Positions 43,383 to 51,385 of a stretch of DNA of 64,000 bases are shown piece after piece; within the stretch, counting starts at the first letter, position 1, and each line of letters starts with the position of its first letter. This DNA comes from Stigmatella erecta (lineage in GTDB: Bacteria > Myxococcota > Myxococcia > Myxococcales > Myxococcaceae), in assembly GCF_900111745.1 (NCBI RefSeq), contig NZ_FOIJ01000013.1, positions 1-64,000 of the forward strand, written 5' to 3'. The notes beneath the pieces were generated by a model that was given only the letters and a program-made list of their open reading frames with translations, searched no databases and was not told the DNA's origin. The position numbers and the translations under genes are program-made.

Positions 43383-44597
43383 ATGGCGACGCTCCTGCCC
43401 GCGCTGGTGACGGGGCTCGTGCTGGCCAGCTCACCGGCCATCCGCTACTCGAGCGCGTTCCGGGCGGAGACGTTCGTGCGCACCCCGGGCCTGGCGGAGC
43501 GGGCGGACCGCTCGGTGCTGGAGGACGTGGTGCTCACGCCCCGGGGGCAGGCCATCCTCTACACGCCGCGGCTGGAGGTGAAGGCCATCCTCGAGCCGCA
43601 GTTCATGCTGCGCCGCACCCTGTCCCAGCCCACGCTGGAGGTGCTCACCTTCTTCTTCCTCCGGGGCGAGTACCAGCTGCGGCGCGGGCTGAAGGTCTGG
43701 GCCATGGAGTCGGCCACCTACGGCACCTTCCCCTTCGAGGACTTCCGCGTGCCGGCCCCCGTGAGCGGCGGCGGGGACCGGCTGCTGGACGCCAACCGCT
43801 ACATCTACGCGGAGACCATGGCGGGCGTGGATGTGACGGGGATCCGGCGCACCTACATCGGCGCGTATGTGGCCTATGTCATCAACGGCCTGTTGGATCC
43901 GCCCACCACCATCCGCACCCGGAGCGAGACGGACCGCGTCACCCCGGCCCAGTACAGCGTGGAGCTGCGCGCGCAGGCGTTCCACTCGCTCACGCGCCGC
44001 TTCGTGCTGGGGCTGCACCTGTACGGGCGGGACGTGGACTTCTCCACGGGCGCGCGGCTCACCCAGCTCCAGTCCACCCAGGTGACGCAGTACCAGTTCC
44101 ACCCGCTCGTCCAGGGCAAGCTGGAGCTGGGCGTGGCGGTGGGCGAGCGCTTGCCGCAGCGCGACGAGTTCTCCGGGCTCAAGCCATTCCTGCTCCAGCC
44201 CATGGGGGATGTCTCGCTCACGGTGCCGGTGCCGGTGGGCTACCACTGGCCGGTGCAGGCCAAGCTGTCGGCCCGGTACGTGCCCTACATCAGCCCGTTC
44301 ACCACCATCGTCTACCCTCGCAGGGAGCAGGCCGTGGCCCTGGAGTGGAAGGGCCGGCGCCAGGCCCAGGTGAACCTGGAGATGGCCCTGGCCCAGTCGG
44401 CGACGCGGGGCTTCCACGAGCCCGACGGCGAGGAGCGCGTCACCCTCAAGTTCCAATGGCCGCTTACTCGCACCTCGGCCGTGGTGGCGTCTGGCCGACT
44501 CTTGAGGCTGCGAGAATTTCTGATCTCCGACGACCCCCTCTATAAGTGGTTTGCGGGCGTCGGATTGGTGATTCGCCAGGAGAATGGTAGGCTTTAA
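43383..44597 (+). CDS. epsX: Outer-membrane beta-barrel EpsX
   Basis: A 404-residue exported protein, 4 bp after epsY. The signal peptide is short (MATLLPALVTGLVLASSPA). The rest shows regular alternating strands with aromatic girdles (LEVLTFFFLRGEYQLRRGLKVWAMES, TYIGAYVAYVINGLL, FVLGLHLYGRDVDFS, VTLKFQWPLTRTSAVVASG), compatible with about 18 strands. It does not end in Phe or Trp. No OPX or peptidoglycan-binding motif is present. Position and size match M. xanthus EpsX (MXAN_7418 from memory), the barrel half of the composite OPX/beta-barrel exporter for EPS. Confidence 0.85.
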   Translation: MATLLPALVTGLVLASSPAIRYSSAFRAETFVRTPGLAERADRSVLEDVVLTPRGQAILYTPRLEVKAILEPQFMLRRTLSQPTLEVLTFFFLRGEYQLRRGLKVWAMESATYGTFPFEDFRVPAPVSGGGDRLLDANRYIYAETMAGVDVTGIRRTYIGAYVAYVINGLLDPPTTIRTRSETDRVTPAQYSVELRAQAFHSLTRRFVLGLHLYGRDVDFSTGARLTQLQSTQVTQYQFHPLVQGKLELGVAVGERLPQRDEFSGLKPFLLQPMGDVSLTVPVPVGYHWPVQAKLSARYVPYISPFTTIVYPRREQAVALEWKGRRQAQVNLEMALAQSATRGFHEPDGEERVTLKFQWPLTRTSAVVASGRLLRLREFLISDDPLYKWFAGVGLVIRQENGRL

Positions 44598-44615
44598 TCC
44601 CACCAAGAAGCACGA

Positions 44616-44789
44616 ATGAAGAAGTTCCTGCTGCTGTCGGTGCTGTACGCATTGGTCGTGCTTCCGGGCGTGGCGGCCCGGGAGCGTCACCCGGTTCGAG
44701 GCCTCAAGAAAGCCATCGCGCTGATGGTCCTCTTCAACCTCTGTTACGCGTTCGCCGTGCTCGTCATCTGGCCGCAGATGGACGACTGA
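44616..44789 (+). CDS. 57-residue membrane protein of the eps operon
   Basis: A short ORF missed by length filters. The ATG is 18 bp after epsX. It encodes a helix at the start (MKKFLLLSVLYALVVLPGVAA), a basic stretch (RERHPVRGLKK) and a second helix (AIALMVLFNLCYAFAVLVIW), ending QMDD. Third positions are mostly G or C. It sits exactly between epsX and the response regulator, where I think M. xanthus also has a small gene (MXAN_7419). Probably a small inner-membrane subunit or assembly factor of the exopolysaccharide machine; function unknown. Confidence 0.68.
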   Translation: MKKFLLLSVLYALVVLPGVAARERHPVRGLKKAIALMVLFNLCYAFAVLVIWPQMDD

Positions 44790-44818
44790 CCTGAAGGAGA
44801 GGAGCCGGAATCCCCCGT

Positions 44819-45243
44819 ATGGACGCCTCGCAACGAACGGTCCTGGTGGTCGAGGACTCTCCCTGTTCCGCAAGATGGTGGGGGAGTTTCTTCACGCCCT
44901 GGGCATCGAGCGCGTCCTGGAGGCCTCCAACGGCCGGGCGGCCATGGAGTTCCTGGCCGCGGGGAGGCCCGACCTGGTGTGCCTGGATCTGACCCTGCCT
45001 GACGTGTCGGGGTACGACTTGTGCGAATACATCCGGGGCACCAAAGCGTTGGCGACGGTGCCAGTACTGATGATCAGCGCGAGAGGCACCTTATTGGACC
45101 GGGCACAGGCCGAGGAAGTCGGTGCGGATGGCTACTTGACCAAGCCTTTTTCGCAAGACGAGTTTAACCAGCAAGTCCTGTCCATGTTGGCCAGAAACGT
45201 GAAGGCTCTACCGGGTGGAGGGAAGAACGATGCCCGCACCTGA
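44819..45243 (+). CDS. epsW: Stand-alone response regulator EpsW (frameshifted in this sequence)
   Basis: A single receiver domain. The ATG at 44819 opens MDASQRTVLVVEDSP, which contains the acidic pocket. After the CCC at 44861-44863 the frame is wrong; one extra C restores LFRKMVGEFLHALGIERVLEASN. That second frame, open from 44875, has the phosphorylatable Asp in LVCLDLTLPDVSGYDL, the Ser/Thr in MISARG and the Lys in LTKPFSQDEF. The domain is complete if the frameshift is a sequencing error and would be inactive if real. In M. xanthus EpsW is a response regulator within the eps locus. The last 14 bp overlap the epsV start. Confidence 0.72.
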
Positions 45244-46726
45244 GGAGCGGCTGCCGGAGGTGGAGCGCCAGCAGGCGCAGCTCTTCGACTGGGAGCAGCT
45301 GCGCGACTACTTCGGCTACGTGAAGAGCGCGGTGAAGCGCCACCGGTGGCTGGTGCTGGGCACGTTCCTCATCACCGCCGGGCTGGGCCTGGCGGCGGCG
45401 AAGCTCCTGCCGCGCACCTGGTACGCGGAGACGAAGCTCCTGCCGCGGCGCGCCTCGGCCATCGCCGCGCTGGTGAACCCCGAGCGGCCGAACCTGCTCA
45501 ACCCGGATCCGCCCAACCCCATGCGCCCGGCCAACGAGGTGGACGCGCCCACCAAGGCGGCCGCCGAGGCCGTGCTGCGCCGCGACAACCTGGTGTCGCT
45601 GGTGAAGAAGCTGAACCTGCTCGACCGCTGGGAGGCCACGCGGCCGCCGCTTTTGCGCGCCAAGGACACGGTCATGCGCATGCTCACCGCCCCGCCGGAC
45701 GAGGATGCGCGCATGGACGGCATGGTGGGCGTGCTGGAGAAGAAGCTCTCGGTGGGCACCAACGACGGCAAGGTGACCATCGGGGTGGAGTGGGGCGACC
45801 CGCAGCTGGCCTACGAGCTGGTGGACGCGGCGCAGCAGAGCTTCCTCCATGCGCGCGAGCGCGAGGAAGTCTCCAGCATCGACGACGCCATCACCATCCT
45901 GGAGGAGCACGAGCGCCAGGCGGCCGAGGCGGTGAAGCTCTCCTACGACGAGTTCGAGAAAACGTTCTCGGCCATCATGCTGGAGCGCCGGCGCGTGGTG
46001 GGCGACCCGCGGCTCATTCCGCGCTTCTCCTCCACGGACCAGGAGCTGGCGCAGCTGCGCTTCCTCATCCGGGCCAAGCGCCGCGCCATCGCGGACGCGC
46101 AGGTGCAGCACAACCAGCGCGTGACGGAGATGCAGGACGACCTGGCACAGAAGCGCGAGATGTACGCGCCGGACCACCCCTCGGTGGTGGAGCTGGAGGG
46201 CCGGGTGGCCTCGCTGCGCCAGGGCTCGCCGCAGGTGAAGGCGCTGGTGGGCGAGGAGAAGGAGATGCTGGCCGAGTACGCGGACCTGGGCGGCAAGTCG
46301 CTGCCGTTCCCGGACGAGCCGGTGCCGGACCCGTACGGCCTGGAGCGCGTGCTGATGGGGCTTCTGCCCGCCATCTCGGAGAACCCGAGCGCGGCGGTGT
46401 CCCTGGAGCAGCTGCGCAGCCGGCTGAGCGCGCAGCAGCAGATCCTCAAGCGCATCGACTCGGCGAAGCTCGAGCGCAACATCGCCATGCGCTCGTTCAA
46501 GTACCGCTTCACGCTGCTCACGCCGGCCGAGTTCCCCAAGAAGCCCATCAAGCCCAACGCGCTCGTCATCTCCCTGGGCGCGGTGGTGGCGGGCCTGGTG
46601 CTGGGGGTGTTCGCGGCGCTGGCGCGCGACGTGCTCAGCGGGCGGGTGCTGGAGAGCTGGCAGGTGGAGCGCGGCCTGGGCCTGCCGGTGCTGGCGGAGC
46701 TGGACCGCCGTCCGGGCGGACTGTGA
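45230..46726 (+). CDS. epsV: Polysaccharide co-polymerase (Wzz/PCP) EpsV
   Basis: A 498-residue chain-length and export protein of the inner membrane. The N-terminal Wzz helix (about residues 32-60; HRWLVLGTFLITAGLGLAAAKLLPRTWYAETKLLP) leads into a large periplasmic, coiled-coil-rich region (about 65-425; AITILEEHERQAAEAVKLSYDEFEKTF, DDLAQKREMYAPDHPSVVELEGRVASL). The C-terminal helix (NALVISLGAVVAGLVLGVFAALARDVL) follows the Pro-rich PAEFPKKPIKP motif. The cytoplasmic tyrosine kinase of Wzc-type proteins is absent, so this is a PCP-2 without kinase. The ATG at 45230 has a GGAGGGAAG site and is preferred over the GTG at 45215. Confidence 0.9.
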   Translation: MPAPEERLPEVERQQAQLFDWEQLRDYFGYVKSAVKRHRWLVLGTFLITAGLGLAAAKLLPRTWYAETKLLPRRASAIAALVNPERPNLLNPDPPNPMRPANEVDAPTKAAAEAVLRRDNLVSLVKKLNLLDRWEATRPPLLRAKDTVMRMLTAPPDEDARMDGMVGVLEKKLSVGTNDGKVTIGVEWGDPQLAYELVDAAQQSFLHAREREEVSSIDDAITILEEHERQAAEAVKLSYDEFEKTFSAIMLERRRVVGDPRLIPRFSSTDQELAQLRFLIRAKRRAIADAQVQHNQRVTEMQDDLAQKREMYAPDHPSVVELEGRVASLRQGSPQVKALVGEEKEMLAEYADLGGKSLPFPDEPVPDPYGLERVLMGLLPAISENPSAAVSLEQLRSRLSAQQQILKRIDSAKLERNIAMRSFKYRFTLLTPAEFPKKPIKPNALVISLGAVVAGLVLGVFAALARDVLSGRVLESWQVERGLGLPVLAELDRRPGGL

Positions 46727-46756
46727 GCGGGCGCGGATGGCCCCGGGGGTAACACC

Positions 46757-47950
46757 ATGATGGTGATGGACGCGCTGCTGCTCGTGCTCGGGCTGCCGGT
46801 GGGCGTGGGGTGCGGCTACCTGCTGCTGCTCACGCTCCTGTCGGCGGGCAAGGCGGCCCCCGCGCGCGGGGGCTCCCCGCGCAAGTTCGATCTCATCGTC
46901 CCCGCGCACAACGAGGAGGCGGGCATCGCCAGCACGGTGGCGAACCTGTCCGCGCTGGACTACCCGGTGGCGCAGCGGCGCATCCTCGTGGTGGCGGACA
47001 ACTGCTCGGACGCCACGGCGGACCGGGCGCGCGAGGCGGGGGCCACGGTGCTGGTGCGCCACGACACCGAGCGCCGCGGCAAGGGCTACGCGCTGGAGCT
47101 GGCCTTCGCGCAGAGCCTGAAGGATGGCTTCGCCGACGCGGTGGTGGTGGTGGACGCGGACACGCACGTCTCCCCGCACCTGCTGCAGTCCTTCGCCCAG
47201 CGGCTGGATGCGGGCGCGCAGGCGCTCCAGGCGCACTACGGCGTGCTCAACCCGCATGCCTCGTGGCGCACGCGGCTGATGACCATTGCCCTGGCGCTGT
47301 TCCACAAGGTGCGCTCCATGGGGCGCGAGCGGCTGGGCGTCTCCTGCGGCCTGCGCGGCAACGGCATGTGCTTCACCCACCGCGTCATCCGCGAGGTGCC
47401 GCACGAGGCGTTCTCCATCGTGGAGGACCTGGAGTACGGCATCCGCCTGGGGCGCGCCGGGCACCGCGTGCACTACGTGTGGGAGGCGGACGTGCTCGGG
47501 GAGATGGTGTCCTCGGAGAAGGCCTCGCGCTCGCAGCGCCGCCGGTGGGAGGGTGGCCGGTGGGCGATGACGAAGCAGTTCGGCGTGCCGCTCCTGGGCG
47601 AGGCGCTGCGCAAGCGCGACGGGGTGCTGCTGGACCTGGCCATGGACCTGCTGGTGCCGCCGCTGAGCTACGTGGTGCTGGGCGCCGGGGGGCTCACGGT
47701 GGCCGCGGGGGCGCTCTCGGCGTGGCAGGGGCAGGTGGCCCTCTCCGCGCTGCTGGCGGCCTTCTGCGTGGGCAGCCTGGGGCTGTACGTGCTGCGCGGC
47801 TGGTGGGTGTCGGGCATGGGCGCGCGCGGGCTGATGGACCTGGGGCGGGCGCCCTTCTACGTGGTGTGGAAGCTGTGGCTGGTGCTGAGCCGGCCGCAGG
47901 AGAAGAAGGGGGAGTGGGTGCGGACCACCCGTGAAGCGCGCAAGCCCTGA
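46757..47950 (+). CDS. epsU: Membrane glycosyltransferase family 2 (EpsU-like)
   Basis: A 397-residue GT-A enzyme. An N-terminal helix (ALLLVLGLPVGVGCGYLLLL) is followed by the GT2 domain: FDLIVPAHNEEAGIASTV, the DxD in AVVVVDADTHVS, the acceptor loop GLRGNGMCFTHRVI, FSIVEDLEYGIRLG (catalytic acid) and the QRRRWEGGR motif. C-terminal helices span the membrane. It matches EpsU of the M. xanthus eps locus in position. Probably adds a sugar to the lipid-linked repeat on the cytoplasmic side. The ribosome site GGGGG precedes the ATG. Confidence 0.9.
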   Translation: MMVMDALLLVLGLPVGVGCGYLLLLTLLSAGKAAPARGGSPRKFDLIVPAHNEEAGIASTVANLSALDYPVAQRRILVVADNCSDATADRAREAGATVLVRHDTERRGKGYALELAFAQSLKDGFADAVVVVDADTHVSPHLLQSFAQRLDAGAQALQAHYGVLNPHASWRTRLMTIALALFHKVRSMGRERLGVSCGLRGNGMCFTHRVIREVPHEAFSIVEDLEYGIRLGRAGHRVHYVWEADVLGEMVSSEKASRSQRRRWEGGRWAMTKQFGVPLLGEALRKRDGVLLDLAMDLLVPPLSYVVLGAGGLTVAAGALSAWQGQVALSALLAAFCVGSLGLYVLRGWWVSGMGARGLMDLGRAPFYVVWKLWLVLSRPQEKKGEWVRTTREARKP

Positions 47951-47985
47951 GGGGCGGTGCGGCACGGTCCTGCCCCCGGGCGGTG

Positions 47986-49530
47986 ATGGAAACCTTCCTC
48001 TCGCGCACACCGGTCTTCTTCGCGCTGCTGGCGGGCCTGGTGCTGGCCACGCTGGGCCTGCTCGTGCTCTTCCCGGCCGTGGCGCTGCTGCCCATGGTGG
48101 CCGCCATCATGGTGTGGGTGCTGGCGAAGGTGCCGGTGCGCTACCCGGTGCTCGTGCTGCTCACCGTGCTGCTGGTGGTGGACTGCGCGGTGGAGAACCC
48201 CTACTCGGGGCACTGGAACTCACCGCTCACCTTCATTGGCCGGCTGTGCTTCATCAACCTCAACGTCGTCACCGGCGTGCCGGGCCTGGGCTTCACGCTC
48301 ATCGACCTGTCGGTGTTCGGGCTGAGCGCGCTCTACATCTACCGGCGCGCGGCGGGGCTGAAGACGGACGGGGTGATGACGCCCCTGCCCAAGCCCCTGG
48401 TGATTGCCCTGCTGGTGGTGATTGGCACCGTGATGTGGATGTACCTGTGGGGCATGGCCCGGGGCGGAGACCCGCGCCCGGCGAAGTGGCAGCTCCAGAA
48501 GATGCTGCTGCTGCCCATCATCGTCATGCTGTTCACCGTGTCCATCCGGGGCGCGGAGGACTTCAAGATGCTGGGCCGCATCATCGTCACGTCCGCCTTT
48601 GTGAAGGCGTTCCTGGGCGCCTTCTTCATCGTCTTCATCGCCCGGCCCCGGGGGCTCTACACCGAGTACGCCACCACGCACTCGGACACGATGATCTACG
48701 TGACGGGGCTGGCCATCGGCGTGGCCTCGTACACAGAGGAGCCGACGCGCCGCCATTTCTGGCGCATGGTGATTGTCTGCGGCGTCATCCTCATGGGGAT
48801 GCACTACAACGACCGGCGCCTGGCGTACGCGAGCTTCAACCAGTGCCTCGTCGCCATCTTCCTGATCAGCCCCTGGTCCTGGGTGAAGCGCTATGTAGCG
48901 CGCGCGGGCATCGTCCTGGCCCCCGTGTTCCTGCTCTACGTCATGGTGGGCTGGGCGAATCCCACGGGCTTTTTCTCGCCCGTGAACACGTTCAAGTCGA
49001 TGCTCGTGGGCGAGCACAACGACACCGGCGAGATGGATTACCGCGACGTGGAGAACTTCAACGTCATCAGCACCTGGCAGCGCAACCCGATGCTCGGCAC
49101 CGGGTACGGCCACGGCTTTGAAGAGGTCATCAAGCTCGCGGACATCTCCCACCTCTTCGAGGACTACCTCTACCACCCGCACAACTCGGTGCTGGGCCTG
49201 CTCGCCTTTGGCGGCGTGGTGGGCTTCAGCGGCATGTGGATGTTCGTCGCGCTCACCGTCTTCTTCGCCGTGCGCGCCTACCACCGCGCCCACCCGCCGG
49301 TGTGGCGCGCGGGCGCACTGGTATGTGTTTCGGTGGTGCTTGCCTACACCAACCAGTGCTTCGGCGACATGGGGCTCAGCAGTTGGTACTGCAACTTGCT
49401 CATCGCCCTGGCGGTGACGTGCGCGGGCAAGGTGGCGACGCAGGCGGGGGCGTGGGGGTCGACAACACCCTCACCGTCTGAAATGACCGGGGAGATGGTG
49501 GAGGCGAAGGAAGGAGTGGGACGCACATGA
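47986..49530 (+). CDS. wzy: Wzy-type polysaccharide polymerase (O-antigen ligase family)
   Basis: A 514-residue inner-membrane protein with about 11-12 helices. The large periplasmic loop has the Wzy_C/O-antigen-ligase pattern: TWQRNPMLGTGYGHGFEE, then the YHPHNSVLGLLAFGGVVGF motif with the His residue. It polymerises repeat units at the periplasmic face together with Wzx and the PCP. In M. xanthus Wzy-EPS is, I believe, separated from this block by other genes; here it directly follows epsU. The ATG at 47986 is preferred; a GTG lies one codon upstream. Its stop overlaps the next gene (ATGA). Confidence 0.85.
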   Translation: METFLSRTPVFFALLAGLVLATLGLLVLFPAVALLPMVAAIMVWVLAKVPVRYPVLVLLTVLLVVDCAVENPYSGHWNSPLTFIGRLCFINLNVVTGVPGLGFTLIDLSVFGLSALYIYRRAAGLKTDGVMTPLPKPLVIALLVVIGTVMWMYLWGMARGGDPRPAKWQLQKMLLLPIIVMLFTVSIRGAEDFKMLGRIIVTSAFVKAFLGAFFIVFIARPRGLYTEYATTHSDTMIYVTGLAIGVASYTEEPTRRHFWRMVIVCGVILMGMHYNDRRLAYASFNQCLVAIFLISPWSWVKRYVARAGIVLAPVFLLYVMVGWANPTGFFSPVNTFKSMLVGEHNDTGEMDYRDVENFNVISTWQRNPMLGTGYGHGFEEVIKLADISHLFEDYLYHPHNSVLGLLAFGGVVGFSGMWMFVALTVFFAVRAYHRAHPPVWRAGALVCVSVVLAYTNQCFGDMGLSSWYCNLLIALAVTCAGKVATQAGAWGSTTPSPSEMTGEMVEAKEGVGRT

Positions 49531-50282
49531 GCCGCAAGGGTGGGAACTCCCGGCGAGCGGAGCAAAGGCGCGATTTCACCTCGTCAACGCTTCGGCCGCC
49601 GGCGACGGTGTCGCCATTGGGCAGACGCCCGGAAATGAGTACACTGGGCGAGTCCATGTTCGAGCCGAATGACACGTCCGGTGGTGCAGGCACTCCCCGT
49701 GGGGGGGAGGCCAATGCCTCGAAGCAAGGACAGGGCCGTCCCCGGCCGTGGTCGGTGGTGCGTGGGCCGACGCCTGTTCCGCTTCCACTGGTTCCGGATG
49801 AGCCTCTCTACAACGAGGTCGTCCCGGCCCCACCGCCGCAACCCGAACCCATCCCCCACGAGCTGCTGCACCTGTGGGCGATGCTCACCCAGCGCGAGAA
49901 GTGGTCCTCGCTCGTGGTGGTGCCGGCGCAGCCGGGGGCCTCGGGCATCGACGCGGCCCGCGCCATCGTCGAAGTGGGCAACCAGTACCGCGAGAAGCCC
50001 ATCCGCTTCCTCAGCGCCGAGGGGCTTCCTCCGGGCGCCGGGGCCCGGCTGGCCTGGGAGATGCGGGCCCACGTCGAGCAGGGCGGGATGGTCGTGGTCT
50101 GCATTGACTCGGTTCTCTCCAACCCGGTGTGCATCGAGGTGGCGATGGCGGCCGAGCGCGCGCTCCTGTGCGTGCCGCTGGGCTCCACGCAGTTCACCGC
50201 GGCGCGCCAGACGCTGGAGCTGATCGGCAAGCACCGCTTCCTGGGCAGCGTGACGCTGCAGCCCAAGGGGAGAAAGAAGTGA
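49527..50282 (+). CDS. BY-kinase-like protein lacking a P-loop
   Basis: A 251-residue protein. The first 105 residues are Pro/Gly-rich and disordered. The remainder (ELLHLWAMLTQREKWSSLVVVPAQPGASGIDAARAIVEVG... GMVVVCIDSVLSNPVCIEVAMAAERALLCVPLGSTQFTAA) follows the fold of the CpsD/Wzc tyrosine kinase: a loop at the place of Walker A, then a strand ending in Asp and an LLxVP-type strand. The Walker A Gly-Lys-Ser/Thr is absent (QPGASGIDAA), and there is no Tyr cluster at the C-terminus. It may be a non-catalytic partner for the kinase-less EpsV. It is coupled to wzy at the start and to the next glycosyltransferase at the end. Confidence 0.6.
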   Translation: MSRKGGNSRRAEQRRDFTSSTLRPPATVSPLGRRPEMSTLGESMFEPNDTSGGAGTPRGGEANASKQGQGRPRPWSVVRGPTPVPLPLVPDEPLYNEVVPAPPPQPEPIPHELLHLWAMLTQREKWSSLVVVPAQPGASGIDAARAIVEVGNQYREKPIRFLSAEGLPPGAGARLAWEMRAHVEQGGMVVVCIDSVLSNPVCIEVAMAAERALLCVPLGSTQFTAARQTLELIGKHRFLGSVTLQPKGRKK

Positions 50283-51385
50283 GCGACTCGCCCCCGGCGA
50301 GCCGAGAGGCTGCGCCGCGGGCCGATGCGCCGCGGCCTCGTCTCAGCGTGGTGATGGCCACGTACAACCGGCTGGCCCTGCTGACGCGGCTGCTGGAGCA
50401 ACTCGGGCGGCAGACGCTGCCCCCTTCCGATTACGAAGTCGTGGTGGTGGATGACGGCTCCAAGGAGCCCGTCCGCGAGCCGCTCGAGGCGCTGGCCAAG
50501 ACGCTGCCCTACGCGCTCCAGGTGGAGGTGCAGCAGAACGCGGGCGCGGCGGCGGCGCGGCACCGGGGCGTCACCCGGGCGCGCGGGGAGATTGTCCTCA
50601 TCACCGACGATGACATGCAGGTGCCGGAGGACTTCCTCCAGCGGCACCTGGAGCAGCACCCGCTCGGCTCGCGCCACGTCATCCTGGGGCGCATTGATCC
50701 GGACCCGGCCATCCACGACATGCCCCTGTTCGAGCGCTGGTACGCGTACCTGCACGACCGGCTGGCGCAGCGGCTGGAGGGGGGCGGGGCGCGGGGCTTC
50801 AACCTGTACACGGGCAACGTCTCGTTCCGCCGCGAGGACTACCTGGCGGTGGGAGGCTTTGATCCGGCGCTGAAGCAGTCGGAGGACATCGAGCTGGGCA
50901 TCCGCCTGGAGAAGGCGGGCTGCCGGGTGGGGTTCTGCAACGCGGCGTACGTGCTCCACGGCTCGGACCATACGAGCTTCGAGAAGTGGCTCGCGCGCGC
51001 GCACCGGTACGGCATCATGGACTCGCGGCTGTCCGAGCGGCACTCGGACGTGCCGCAGGTGGACCCGTGGAGAATGCTCTTCGAGATGAACGTGCTGGCG
51101 CGGCCCCTGCTCGCCACCGCGGTGGTGCTGCCGGGGCCGACGCGGCCAGTGACGGGCGCGCTGATGGGCGCCGCGAAGCTGGCGGACCGGCTGGGCCTGG
51201 CGCAGGTGGCCTACAAGAGCACGTCGGTGGCCTACACCATGGAGTACCTGCGCGGGGCGCGGGCGGAAGCTGGCTCGTGGCGCGAGGTGGCGCGGCGCAT
51301 CGCCCGGTACCGGCGCGTCGCGGCCGGGGGCGAAGAGACGCCCTCGCCCGGGCCCACGCGGAAGGACGCGAGCGGCGCCTCATGA
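50279..51385 (+). CDS. Glycosyltransferase family 2
   Basis: A 368-residue GT-A enzyme. Motifs: RLSVVMATYNRLALLTRLLEQL, EVVVVDDGSKEP, QNAGAAAARHRGV, the DxD in IVLITDDDMQVPEDF and the catalytic region FNLYTGNVSFRREDYLAVGGFD with SEDIELGIRLEKAG. No membrane domain is evident. Start is a GTG overlapping the stop of the BY-kinase-like gene, and its own stop overlaps the next ATG, so three genes are coupled. Likely a further sugar-adding enzyme for the same polysaccharide. Confidence 0.88.
   Translation: MSDSPPASREAAPRADAPRPRLSVVMATYNRLALLTRLLEQLGRQTLPPSDYEVVVVDDGSKEPVREPLEALAKTLPYALQVEVQQNAGAAAARHRGVTRARGEIVLITDDDMQVPEDFLQRHLEQHPLGSRHVILGRIDPDPAIHDMPLFERWYAYLHDRLAQRLEGGGARGFNLYTGNVSFRREDYLAVGGFDPALKQSEDIELGIRLEKAGCRVGFCNAAYVLHGSDHTSFEKWLARAHRYGIMDSRLSERHSDVPQVDPWRMLFEMNVLARPLLATAVVLPGPTRPVTGALMGAAKLADRLGLAQVAYKSTSVAYTMEYLRGARAEAGSWREVARRIARYRRVAAGGEETPSPGPTRKDASGAS

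Noticed and set aside
45164-48010. Minus-strand frame of 948 codons opposite epsV and epsU
   Set aside because: His- and Arg-rich antisense translation of GC-rich genes with clear motifs on the plus strand.
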